In this document: positions 9,301 to 16,450 of the stretch, piece after piece
Position numbering within the stretch: position 1 is the stretch's first letter
Layout: every line of letters begins with the position of its first letter
NCBI RefSeq assembly: GCF_024701975.1
Contig: NZ_JANLNM010000007.1
Coordinates: forward strand, 62,001 to 126,000
Direction of reading: 5' to 3'
Length of the DNA: 64,000 nucleotides
From: Variovorax sp. ZS18.2.2
Lineage (GTDB): Bacteria; Pseudomonadota; Gammaproteobacteria; Burkholderiales; Burkholderiaceae_C
The notes under the pieces: model-generated
Seen by the model: the letters and a program-made list of their open reading frames with translations, nothing else
What the model was told of the DNA's origin: nothing
Database searches by the model: none
Position numbers and translations under genes: made by a program

Positions 9301-9666
9301 TTCGAGCGCCCTGCGCCTGCACCGGTCGCAGCGCCCATCGTGGTCGAAACTGCCAAGGCAGCGCCCGCCGGCAACGGCCGCGCACTGCCCAAGGTGCAGG
9401 CCTTCGAACTGCCGCTGAACGAACTCGCGCAGATCGCCGAGGGCTCGGGCCTGCAGTGGGTCAACTCGGATGCCGATCGCATCGCGCAAGCGCGCGCCGC
9501 CATCGCCGCCGAGCCGAAGCCGGTGCATGTGCCGCGCGAACGCCCGCCGGCGATCGTGCTCGACGAAGGTCCGCTGGTGCTGGTCGAAACCCGCCGCGAC
9601 CTGGGCTCGATGTCGCTGCCGTTCGAGAAGACGGCCACCGACGCACAGGCGCCGGGCGCGCACTGA
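6385..9666 (+). CDS. rne: Ribonuclease E with long RG/E-rich scaffold tail
   Basis: A 1093-residue Rne/Rng endonuclease that cleaves single-stranded AU-rich RNA and scaffolds the degradosome. The catalytic half has an S1 domain (about 36-125), metal-binding Asp301 and Asp344 (E. coli Asp303 and Asp346), and the zinc-link CPRCGG with Cys402 and Cys405. Residues 570-580 (GFFGWIKSLFG) form a hydrophobic/amphipathic segment at the place of the E. coli membrane-targeting helix. Residues about 605-910 are low complexity, dominated by Arg, Gly and Glu in RGG- and GER-type repeats, probably disordered and RNA-binding. A short conserved patch follows at about 1010-1080. The start has an AAGGA site 9 bases upstream. 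A hairpin terminator lies 35 bases after the stop. Confidence 0.96.
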   Translation: MKRMLINATQAEERRLAIVDGQKLLDYEIEIEGREQRKGNIYKAVVTRVEPSLEACFVDYGEDRHGFLPFKEISKQYFAEGVSASQARIQDAIREGQELTVQVEKEERGNKGAALTTFISLAGRYVVLMPNNPRGGGVSRRIEGDDRAELKEAMDQLEYPKGMSIIARTAGIGRSAPELQWDLNYLLKLWTAIDGAGKGGKGAFLIYQESSLVIRAIRDYFNHDIGDILIDTDDIYDQAQQFMAHVMPEHAARVKRYRDDAALFSRFQIEHQIESAYARTVQLPSGGAIVIDHTEALVSVDVNSARAIKGGDIEETATRTNLEAADEVARQMRLRDLGGLIVIDFIDMDESKNRREVESRLRDALRQDRARVQFGSISKFGLMEMSRQRLKPALSEGSSIPCPRCGGSGHIRDTESSALQILRIIQEECLKDNTAAVHVQVPVEVASFLLNEKRPEIAKIELKQRVTVLMVPNKTLETPNYKLERLKHDDPRLDHIEASYKMADEIEDPTAVTRRSQEPTNKQTPVIKGVLPDAPAPVVPPKPEAVRAPVVAPAPVAPPVVSAPVPAQSGFFGWIKSLFGSTPAEAKAPAPSAIPVEAPKPRRDGRPGRDGEARGGARDGEQRRGGRGGEGRGEARGEGGERRGGRDGERRGGRGGERREGGRGEGRSENREGRSSELRNDAAAGQPREQREPREQREPREPREARAPRDGEQRRGGRGERREGEGRNAPAEALVDGNVNLEAQQAAPGADEGNAAERAPRARGERRERGERGGDRGERGERSNDRGGERNGDAQPRSEAVAGEDAPQGERQPRNGRDEQRAPRGDRGERGERNDGRRERRNDAPPAANEGEARVAEVASAEGEQGSENAGNDQAPRREGEERRGRSRDRYGRDRRERGPRDENEASNAAETPAAEGAVAAAMEATGESYEAPVARQQQQLPLASEPVAERQVSEVAAAPEVREPAPQQQPRFERPAPAPVAAPIVVETAKAAPAGNGRALPKVQAFELPLNELAQIAEGSGLQWVNSDADRIAQARAAIAAEPKPVHVPRERPPAIVLDEGPLVLVETRRDLGSMSLPFEKTATDAQAPGAH

Positions 9667-9700
9667 GCACGAAGCAAGCTCGAAAAGCTCGCAAATGAAG

Positions 9701-9726
9701 AACGGCGCCTCTGGCGCCGTTTTTTT
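9701..9726 (+). terminator. Intrinsic terminator after rne
   Basis: ACGGCGCC, loop TCT, GGCGCCGT, followed directly by a run of seven T. This is a textbook rho-independent terminator for rne. Its T-run overlaps the TAA stop (9725-9727) of the convergent LysR gene. In the opposite direction the tail is TTCTTCATTT, so weak bidirectional activity is possible. Confidence 0.93.
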
Positions 9727-10591
9727 ATGCCTGCGCGCCGACCGTCAGGTCCGGCATCTCCAGGATCATCTGGCCGAAGCGGCAGGCGCACGGCGTCTTG
9801 CCGCTCTCGCTCCAGATCAGCGCGAACTCGACGCTCGGCAACGGCGGCAGGCCGTAGCGGCCATCGACGATCTTCATGCCCGGCTCGACCTCTTCACGCG
9901 TCAGCACCGTCACCGCGAGCCCCGCGAGCACGGCCGCGCGAATGCCCTGCGGGCTGGCCGAGGTGAAGACCACGTGCCAGTCGATCGCCGTGAGGTCGAG
10001 CGCCGATCCGGCCACCTGCCGGTTGACGCAGGGCTTGGGAAAGAAGGCCAGCGGCAGCGATGCGCCCTTGGGCGCCTCGAAGGTTTCGGCCGCGGCCCAG
10101 ACCAGCTGCGTGCGCCGCAGGCGCGTGCCCTCCGCCACGTTGGGCGGCGACATCACCACCGCGAGATCGAGCTCGCCGGCCCGGATCGCCGCGCGCAGGT
10201 CGGTATGCATGCTCACACAGACCTCCATTCGCACCGCGGGAAACGCCCGCGCGAACTGCGACAGCAAGGGCGGCAGGCGGTCGCCCATGAAGTTGTCCGG
10301 CACGCCGAAACGCACCACGCCCGTGATCGGCGAGGGCTGGAAGCGCCGGGTCATCGCGTCGAGCGTGTCGAGGATCTGCTGCGCATAGCGCAGGAAGTCC
10401 TCGCCGTCTTCCGTCACGGTGAGGCGGCGCGTCGTGCGGTGCAGAAGCTGTCGGCCCACCTGCTCCTCGAGCTTGCGGATCTGGTGGCTGACGGCGGACT
10501 GCGTCAGGTGCAGCCGCTCCGCCGCGCGCGTGAAGCCGCCGGTTTCCTTGACGGCCACGAAGGCGCGCAGAAGCGTGGGGTCGAAGTCCAT
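9725..10591 (-). CDS. LysR-family transcriptional regulator
   Basis: A 288-residue LysR-type regulator. A winged helix-turn-helix spans about 5-64, with the motif FTRAAERLHLTQSAVSHQIRK. It is followed by a periplasmic-binding-protein-like effector domain. The gene diverges from a DHA2 efflux pump gene 108 bases away, and an inverted repeat lies between them. The usual LysR arrangement makes it the likely regulator of that pump in response to an unknown inducer. The ATG at 10591 gives a normal family length. The gene stops inside the rne terminator hairpin tail. Confidence 0.93.
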   Translation of the reverse strand: MDFDPTLLRAFVAVKETGGFTRAAERLHLTQSAVSHQIRKLEEQVGRQLLHRTTRRLTVTEDGEDFLRYAQQILDTLDAMTRRFQPSPITGVVRFGVPDNFMGDRLPPLLSQFARAFPAVRMEVCVSMHTDLRAAIRAGELDLAVVMSPPNVAEGTRLRRTQLVWAAAETFEAPKGASLPLAFFPKPCVNRQVAGSALDLTAIDWHVVFTSASPQGIRAAVLAGLAVTVLTREEVEPGMKIVDGRYGLPPLPSVEFALIWSESGKTPCACRFGQMILEMPDLTVGAQA

Positions 10592-10603
10592 GGCTGGCTA
10601 TAG

Positions 10604-10649
10604 ATGATGGTTTGAAATGAATTCCAGCAAATTAAATCATTTCCATCAT
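10604..10649. promoter_or_regulatory. Inverted repeat in the LysR/DHA2 intergenic region (candidate operator)
   Basis: The left arm is ATGATGG-TTTG-AAATGA (10604-10620) and the right arm is TCATTTCCATCAT (10637-10649). Thirteen bases are complementary, with a small bulge in the left arm. It lies in an AT-rich patch centred between the divergent lysR (start 10591) and the transporter gene (start 10700). This is where a LysR regulator would bind to control both, so it is a candidate operator; binding itself is inferred. Confidence 0.5.
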
Positions 10650-10699
10650 GAGGACGCATTCCACAGAATGGCCCGGACCTGATTTCCGAAAGCCTTTCG

Positions 10700-12247
10700 A
10701 TGCCTCTCTCCCACGCCGGCAAGAACCGCATTGCCCTCGCCGCGGTCTGCCTCGTCGCCCTCATGTTCGGCCTGGAAATCTCCAGCGTGCCGGTGATCCT
10801 GCCCACACTCGAGAAAGTCCTGCACGGCGACTTCAAGGACATGCAGTGGATCATGAACGCCTACACCATCGCCTGCACCACGGTGTTGATGGCCGCCGGC
10901 ACGCTGGCCGACCGCTACGGCCGCAAGCGCATCCTTGTGGTCGGCATCGTCCTGTTCGGCGTCACCTCGCTGGTCTGCGGTATCGCGCAGAGCGCGCCGG
11001 TGCTGATCGCGAGCCGCTTCCTGCAGGGCCTGAGCGGCGGCGTGATGCTGATCTGCCAGCTCGCGGTGCTGTCGCACCAGTTCCAGGAGGGACGCGAGCG
11101 CAGCAAGGCCTTCGCGATCTGGGGCGTGGTCTTCGGCATGGGCCTGGGTTTCGGGCCGATCATCGGCGGCGCCATCGCGGCGCTGGCGAGCTGGGAATGG
11201 GTTTTCCTGGTGCATGTGCCACTGAGCGTGCTCGCATTGGCGCTCGTGCTGGGCAGCATCGAGGAGTCGCGCGACCCGCATGCGAAGCGCCTCGACCTGC
11301 CGGGCATCGTCACGCTGTCGCTGGCGGTGTTCGGGCTCACTTGGTTCATCACGCAGGGGGCGGACCTCGGTTTCACGAGCCCGCTAGGGCTCGGCATCGT
11401 CGCCGCGTCGGCCGCGAGCTTCGCGGTGTTCCTGTGGGTCGAAAAGATCAATCCCCACCCGATGTTCGACTTCTCGGTCTTCCGCATCCGCAATTTCTCG
11501 GGCGCGATCCTCGGCTCCATTGGCATGAACTTCAGCTTCTGGCCGTTCATGATCTACCTGCCGATCTACTTCCAGAGCGGCCTGGGCTACGACGCGGTCA
11601 CCGCCGGGTCGGCCCTGCTGGCCTACACGCTGCCCACGCTGCTGATGCCGCCGCTGGCCGAGCGCCTCTCGCTGCGCTGGCGGCCGGGCGCGGTCATTCC
11701 GCTGGGCATGTTCGTGATCGGCGTGGGCTTCTTCGCGATGCGCTACGGCAGCAGCGCAGCGCATGCGAGCTGGATGACGATGCTGCCCGGCTGCCTGCTG
11801 GCCGGCATCGGCCTCGGCCTGACCAACACGCCGGTAACGAACACCACGACCGGCTCCGTGCCCAGCAACCGCGCGGGCATGGCGTCGGGCATCGACATGA
11901 GTGCGCGGCTGATCACGCTGGCGGTCAACATCGCGCTGATGGGGTTCATCCTGCTCGAGGGCATCTTCTCGTCGCTGAGGAATGCCCTGCCCGCGTCTTT
12001 CGACGCGCAGCAGTTGCGCCCACTCGCGGAGAAGATCGCGGCCGGCAATTTCGCCGCGCTCGCGCAGGGCTTTCCGGCACTGGCGCAGCTCGATCCCTCC
12101 GGTGCGATCGTCCATGCGGCGCTGGTGCACGGCTTCGGGCTGGTGATGCTCTATGGCGCCGCCGGCATCTGGGTGCTGGCGGCGATCAGCTTCGCGATCT
12201 TCGGCAGCCGCAGGCCGTCGGTGCAGGCTTCGGGCGCTTGCCCCTGA
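10700..12247 (+). CDS. DHA2-family (EmrB/QacA-type) MFS transporter
   Basis: A 515-residue, 14-helix-type MFS protein of the drug:H+ antiporter-2 group. Features include the LADRYGRKR loop (motif A) after helix 2, the IASRFLQGLSGG motif in helix 4, and a GFGPIIGGAI motif C in helix 5, which marks exporters. No membrane-fusion protein gene accompanies it, so it probably exports directly across the inner membrane. The divergent LysR gene is its likely regulator. The ATG at 10700 begins the conserved first helix. The gene is convergent with hemY, with a gap of only 6 bases and no visible terminator. Confidence 0.9.
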   Translation: MPLSHAGKNRIALAAVCLVALMFGLEISSVPVILPTLEKVLHGDFKDMQWIMNAYTIACTTVLMAAGTLADRYGRKRILVVGIVLFGVTSLVCGIAQSAPVLIASRFLQGLSGGVMLICQLAVLSHQFQEGRERSKAFAIWGVVFGMGLGFGPIIGGAIAALASWEWVFLVHVPLSVLALALVLGSIEESRDPHAKRLDLPGIVTLSLAVFGLTWFITQGADLGFTSPLGLGIVAASAASFAVFLWVEKINPHPMFDFSVFRIRNFSGAILGSIGMNFSFWPFMIYLPIYFQSGLGYDAVTAGSALLAYTLPTLLMPPLAERLSLRWRPGAVIPLGMFVIGVGFFAMRYGSSAAHASWMTMLPGCLLAGIGLGLTNTPVTNTTTGSVPSNRAGMASGIDMSARLITLAVNIALMGFILLEGIFSSLRNALPASFDAQQLRPLAEKIAAGNFAALAQGFPALAQLDPSGAIVHAALVHGFGLVMLYGAAGIWVLAAISFAIFGSRRPSVQASGACP

Positions 12248-12253
12248 ATCAGA

Positions 12254-13537
12254 TCAAGTACTGGGCGCTTGTGCCGCGCGCTTCCACGCAGCGGCGGCCT
12301 GCTCGGCATCCTCGCGCGCTTCGGCCAGTTCGGCCAGTGCGAGCCAGGCGCGGCGATAGAGTTCTGCGTCCTGCAACGCGAGCCCTGCCTGCGTCAGCAG
12401 TTGCTGCGCCTTGCCCCACAGCTGGCGCTTCATGCAGGCCATGCCGGCGAGGTACTGCAGGTTCGCGTCGCGCGGGTTGTTGCGCTGCGCGCTTTCGATG
12501 CGGGCCAGCCAGTCGGCGTCCACCGAGTCGAGCCCCGCTTCGAGCGCGCGCGCCAGCTTGACGCGCAGCGCATCGCCGAGGGCGCGCGGGTTCGCCACCA
12601 TGCGGTCCCAGGCGGGCAGCAACCAGCCGCGCGCGAGTGCGAGGTCGCCGTGCAGCAGCACCATGCGTTGCGCGCCGTGGATCGCCACCTCGGGCATCTG
12701 GCGCTCGTTGCTGTCGAGTTCGGACCAGGCGCGCATCAGCTGCGCCGGGTCGTGCGCGCCCGACAGCAGCTCGGTCGCGAGGCCGCGCACGATGCTTTGC
12801 GCTGCCGCGTCCGAGAAGGCGCGGTGCTTGGCCAGCAGGCGGGCGGTTTCGAGGGCTTCGAGCGTGCGCCGGTCCTGGCGTGCCGCCTTCAGGCGAAGGC
12901 GCAGGGCCAGCGTGCGCCGCTGCGCGCCTTGCGGGAGTTCTTCGAGCCGGGCGAGCGCCGCGGCCGCATCGCGGTCTTCGAGCGCCCAGCGCGCGGCGCG
13001 CAGTTGCACGCCTTCGCGTGTCTCGGGGCTCGCAAGCAATGTGCGGTCGACGCTTTCGTTGAGCGCCTGTTGAAGATGCGCGTCGCGTGCCGGCTTGTCC
13101 TGCAAAGCCTGCGCGCTCTCGGCAGCCAGCAAATGCGACAGCACGCGCACCTGCTGCGCCTGGGGCAGGTTCGCATCGAGCGCGGCCAGTGTCTTTTCCT
13201 GCACCAGCGCAGACTGCGCCGCCTTGCGTGCGCGCGAGAAGCGGCCGGCAATCAGCTGCACCATCGCATCGAGCAGCGCCGCGTGCAGCGTGCGTTCCTT
13301 CTGCTGGAGGCGCCACTGGCGCGCCTGCGTCGGCAGCGAGAACAACGCGGCCAGCGCGCGCAACGCGACGTGCAACAGCACGAAGGTCCCCAGCAGGATC
13401 ACGAGCACGAGGTTCAGCGACAGATCGACGCGCCACGGCGGCCAGAACACCGTGATCGTGCCCTGGTTGTTGCCCGCGAAAAGAGCGACTGCCGCAGCGA
13501 CGGCGAACAGCGCGAGGAGCCAGATTGCAGCGCGCAT
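12254..13537 (-). CDS. hemY: HemY, TPR-containing heme-operon membrane protein
   Basis: A 427-residue inner-membrane protein of the proteobacterial HemY_N family, unrelated to protoporphyrinogen oxidase HemY of Gram-positives. Two transmembrane helices at the N-terminus (about 3-22 and 38-62) precede a long alpha-helical TPR-like domain ending near 420. Its role is unclear; it is linked to tetrapyrrole synthesis mainly by its constant position after hemX. Here it is the last gene of hemC-hemD-hemX-hemY, starting 7 bases after the hemX stop. Its own stop is 6 bases from that of the convergent transporter gene. Confidence 0.9.
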   Translation of the reverse strand: MRAAIWLLALFAVAAAVALFAGNNQGTITVFWPPWRVDLSLNLVLVILLGTFVLLHVALRALAALFSLPTQARQWRLQQKERTLHAALLDAMVQLIAGRFSRARKAAQSALVQEKTLAALDANLPQAQQVRVLSHLLAAESAQALQDKPARDAHLQQALNESVDRTLLASPETREGVQLRAARWALEDRDAAAALARLEELPQGAQRRTLALRLRLKAARQDRRTLEALETARLLAKHRAFSDAAAQSIVRGLATELLSGAHDPAQLMRAWSELDSNERQMPEVAIHGAQRMVLLHGDLALARGWLLPAWDRMVANPRALGDALRVKLARALEAGLDSVDADWLARIESAQRNNPRDANLQYLAGMACMKRQLWGKAQQLLTQAGLALQDAELYRRAWLALAELAEAREDAEQAAAAWKRAAQAPST

Positions 13538-13544
13538 GACCGGT

Positions 13545-14645
13545 TCAGCGTCCCGCGGCCGCGGTAGCGAGCGCCGCGAGCGTGTCGTCGACGCGTGCCG
13601 GCTCGGTGGTCTTCACCTGCGCCTGCAGTTGCTGCAGCAGCGTGGCGGCTGCCTGCGTGCGGCGCGATGCGGGGTCGAAGTAGCGGTTGAGCGATGCGCC
13701 CACCTGGGCCAGTTCGGTGCGCGTGGCATCGACTTGGCGCGACAGCAACGAGAGGCGTGCATTGAGCAGCTTGAGCTTGAGGTTCTCGCGCAGGAAGTAG
13801 GTCTGCTCGGGCGCCAGCAGGATCGCCTCCGGGCTCTGGATGCGGCCGACGCGCACCAGCGAACGCGCTTCACCGCGCACCGTGAGCAGCGCCCGACGCC
13901 ACCACGGCGCATCGGCCGGAATCGGTTCGGGCTGCCAGGCGTTGACACCCGTGCCGCGCACCGCCACCGCGTTGATCGTGGGCAGGTCGTCCACGTTGCG
14001 CATCAGTTCGTCGAGCTTCTGCAGCGCCTCGGCGCTGTCGACGCTCGAGTTGCTGCGGAGACGGTCTGCGTCGCGCTGCATGGCACGCTGCAGCGGTGCG
14101 AGCCGCGGCTGCGCGGCGCGCGAGATGCGCAGGTCGCCGGCCTTCAGTGCGGCCAGCAGGGGTTCGACATTGCCGGTGACCTGCGCCTGCTGCAGGGCGA
14201 GGCGCACGGCCGACTCGATATCGACCACGAGGTTTTCATCGCGCGAGCGCGACAGGCTCTGCATCAGCTCTTCGAGCTGCGAGCGCTGCAGCGCGACTTC
14301 GGCCACGCGGGTTTCGATGAGGGCCACGCGGGCCGCGGCATCGCGCACTGTGTCGCTGGCCTGGCGCGCCAGCGTGCGCGCTTCCATCGACTGCGCAGTG
14401 GCCTCGGCGCTCTGGCGTGCCAGTTGCTCCTTCATGCCGCTGACCTTGTTCCACAGCGCGATGGTCATCACCAATGCGACCAGCGCCATGAGAGTGAGGA
14501 GGCCCAGGCCGATACGGGACAGCAGGGTTGCCGCGGCCGCCATGGCGGCGGGCGTCTGGTGCGGCGCCAACGTGGCGGGCACCGGCGCCGTTGCGGCAGT
14601 GGGAGAAGAAGGAGAAATGTCGTCTGACGGGGACGCGGCGCTCAT
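13545..14645 (-). CDS. hemX: HemX family protein (uroporphyrinogen-III C-methyltransferase-like)
   Basis: A 366-residue HemX protein. A Ser/Pro/Ala-rich cytoplasmic N-terminus (1-35) is followed by one transmembrane helix (about 40-66) and a long, mostly helical coiled-coil domain to the C-terminus. Databases often label HemX a uroporphyrinogen-III C-methyltransferase, but no SAM-binding motif is visible here, so that activity should not be assumed. The ATG at 14645 overlaps the hemD stop (14642-14644) by three bases. A longer frame reaching 14795 would lie within hemD and is not credible. Confidence 0.88.
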   Translation of the reverse strand: MSAASPSDDISPSSPTAATAPVPATLAPHQTPAAMAAAATLLSRIGLGLLTLMALVALVMTIALWNKVSGMKEQLARQSAEATAQSMEARTLARQASDTVRDAAARVALIETRVAEVALQRSQLEELMQSLSRSRDENLVVDIESAVRLALQQAQVTGNVEPLLAALKAGDLRISRAAQPRLAPLQRAMQRDADRLRSNSSVDSAEALQKLDELMRNVDDLPTINAVAVRGTGVNAWQPEPIPADAPWWRRALLTVRGEARSLVRVGRIQSPEAILLAPEQTYFLRENLKLKLLNARLSLLSRQVDATRTELAQVGASLNRYFDPASRRTQAAATLLQQLQAQVKTTEPARVDDTLAALATAAAGR

Positions 14646-15424
14646 GCCAACGATTCTATCGACGCGATCAACGCATCCCGCAGGGGTGTGCAGACACGCA
14701 ACGCACCAAAACCCGCGGCCCGCGCGGCTTCGCCGATGCGTGCATGGGTGGCGACCGCGCTTGCGGCGTGCCAGTCGGTGCCGGGCATCGCGCACTGGAG
14801 ATTGGCGATCGCCTCCGAGCTGCTGAAGAGCCAGATCGCACGGCCTTGCGCACCATCGATGGCGAGCTGATGTTGTCTGACATCGAACAACGGCGGCAAT
14901 CGGCGATAGGCCACCACCGTGTCGCGATGGCCGCTCGCCGCATCGATCTCCTTGGCCAGCCAGTCGCGGCCAGTGGGCTGCCCTGCTTCATCGCCGCCGC
15001 GCACCATGAGCACGCGCACGCCGGCCGACACCTGCGCCTGCACGCGCTCCCACAGCGCTTCGGAGTCGAAGCGCGTGGCCTCGGGCGGCGGGGCGTCGAT
15101 GGCTTCGGGCGGCACGCCGGCGCGCAGCAGGGCGCGCGTGGTGCCGGGCCCGGTGGCCCAGAAGCGGCGGCCGGCCATCGCCTCGTCGGATGAATCCGCG
15201 TCCCTGCTCAGGAAGAAATGCTCGACCGCCGTGGCGCTGACGAACATCAGCGCGGCGTAGTCTTCGATGCGCCGCCAGGCCGCGCGCAGCGGCTCGGCAT
15301 CGTGGACCGGCTCGATGACGATCAATGGGAGCGCCACCGCATCGAGGCCGGCGGCTCGCAGGTCGTCGACCCATTGCACCGCCTCGCGTGCGGGCCGCGT
15401 GACGATGACGGGCCGCACAGTCAT
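14642..15424 (-). CDS. hemD: Uroporphyrinogen-III synthase
   Basis: A 260-residue HemD-type synthase, which closes and rearranges hydroxymethylbilane to uroporphyrinogen III, the last step shared by heme, siroheme and cobalamin pathways. The family is poorly conserved. The recognisable parts are the VIVTRPAREA N-terminus, the FVSATAVEHF segment in the first domain, and the IWLFSSSEAIANL segment in the second. The position between hemC and hemX makes the call secure. The ATG at 15424 is 17 bases after the hemC stop. A longer frame to 15643 is a shadow of hemC. Confidence 0.9.
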   Translation of the reverse strand: MTVRPVIVTRPAREAVQWVDDLRAAGLDAVALPLIVIEPVHDAEPLRAAWRRIEDYAALMFVSATAVEHFFLSRDADSSDEAMAGRRFWATGPGTTRALLRAGVPPEAIDAPPPEATRFDSEALWERVQAQVSAGVRVLMVRGGDEAGQPTGRDWLAKEIDAASGHRDTVVAYRRLPPLFDVRQHQLAIDGAQGRAIWLFSSSEAIANLQCAMPGTDWHAASAVATHARIGEAARAAGFGALRVCTPLRDALIASIESLA

Positions 15425-15440
15425 CTGATGACCACGGATT

Positions 15441-16367
15441 TCAGTGGGCGCCGGCGTCGCGCAGCAACGCGGCGGCGTGTTCACCGAGCGCGTCGGCGCG
15501 TGCGAAGTCACCGACGTCGGCCTGCGCCTGAACGCGAACGAGCGGCGCATTGCCTTCGGGATCGCCCCAGGCGGCATCGATGCGCAACGCGCCATCGGCC
15601 TGCCAGCGGGCATGCGCCGCGAGCGGCATCGAGCAACTGCCACCCATCGCGCGGCTCACTGCGCGTTCGGCGGCGGTCGAGAGCCAGTCGCCCCGGTGCG
15701 CGAGTGGCGCGAGCAACTCGATCAGGTCCTTGCGGTCGGCGCGCACCTCGATGCCCAGTGCGCCCTGCCCTGCGGCCGGCAGCATGTCGTCGGGTTCGAA
15801 GGCCACGCGGATGCGGTCTCCGAGGCCGAGGCGCTTGAGGCCCGCGGCGGCCAGGATGATCGCGTCGTACTGGCCTTCGTCGAGCTTGCGCAGGCGCGTG
15901 TCGAGGTTGCCGCGCAGCGGTTCGATGCGCACGTCGGGCCGCCTGGCCTTGAGCAGCACCACGCGGCGCAGGCTGGAGGTGCCGACCACCGCGCCATGCG
16001 GCAGTTCGTCGAGCGAGGCATAGCGGGGGGAGACCAGCGCATCGCGCGGGTCCTCGCGCTCCAGCACGCAGGCGAGGACGAAGCCTTCTGGCAGGTCCAT
16101 CGGCACATCCTTGAGCGAATGCACCGCGATGTCGGCGCGACCGTCTTCGATTGCCGTTTCGAGTTCCTTGACGAAAAGGCCCTTGCCGCCGACCTTGCTC
16201 AGACTCTTGTCGAGGATCTGGTCGCCCCGGGTCGTCATGCCCAGCAGGCTGACCGTGTGGCCTCGTTCTTGCAGAAGCGCTTGCACGTGTTCGGCTTGCC
16301 AAAGGGCCAACCGGCTTTCGCGCGTTGCGATCACGATATTGCTCAAGACCGCTCCCAAAAAGTACAT
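15441..16367 (-). CDS. hemC: Hydroxymethylbilane synthase (porphobilinogen deaminase)
   Basis: A 308-residue HemC, which polymerises four porphobilinogens into hydroxymethylbilane. Visible family features are NIVIATRESRLALWQ at the start, VHSLKDVPMDLPEGF with its active-site Lys-Asp, the GTSSLRR motif, and the dipyrromethane-cofactor attachment Cys245 in GGSCSMPLAAHA (E. coli Cys242). The ATG at 16367 gives MYFLGAVLSNIV. A TTG seven codons later would give the more usual N-terminus, so the exact start is uncertain. It leads the hemCDXY operon and diverges from ppc across 83 bases. Confidence 0.95.
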   Translation of the reverse strand: MYFLGAVLSNIVIATRESRLALWQAEHVQALLQERGHTVSLLGMTTRGDQILDKSLSKVGGKGLFVKELETAIEDGRADIAVHSLKDVPMDLPEGFVLACVLEREDPRDALVSPRYASLDELPHGAVVGTSSLRRVVLLKARRPDVRIEPLRGNLDTRLRKLDEGQYDAIILAAAGLKRLGLGDRIRVAFEPDDMLPAAGQGALGIEVRADRKDLIELLAPLAHRGDWLSTAAERAVSRAMGGSCSMPLAAHARWQADGALRIDAAWGDPEGNAPLVRVQAQADVGDFARADALGEHAAALLRDAGAH

Positions 16368-16450
16368 GTTTTCAGACGCCGGAATGCTAGCATGTTGCGC
16401 CGCAGCAACGCAGGCGGCGCGTCCATTCAAGTCCCCAGGAACAACATCGA

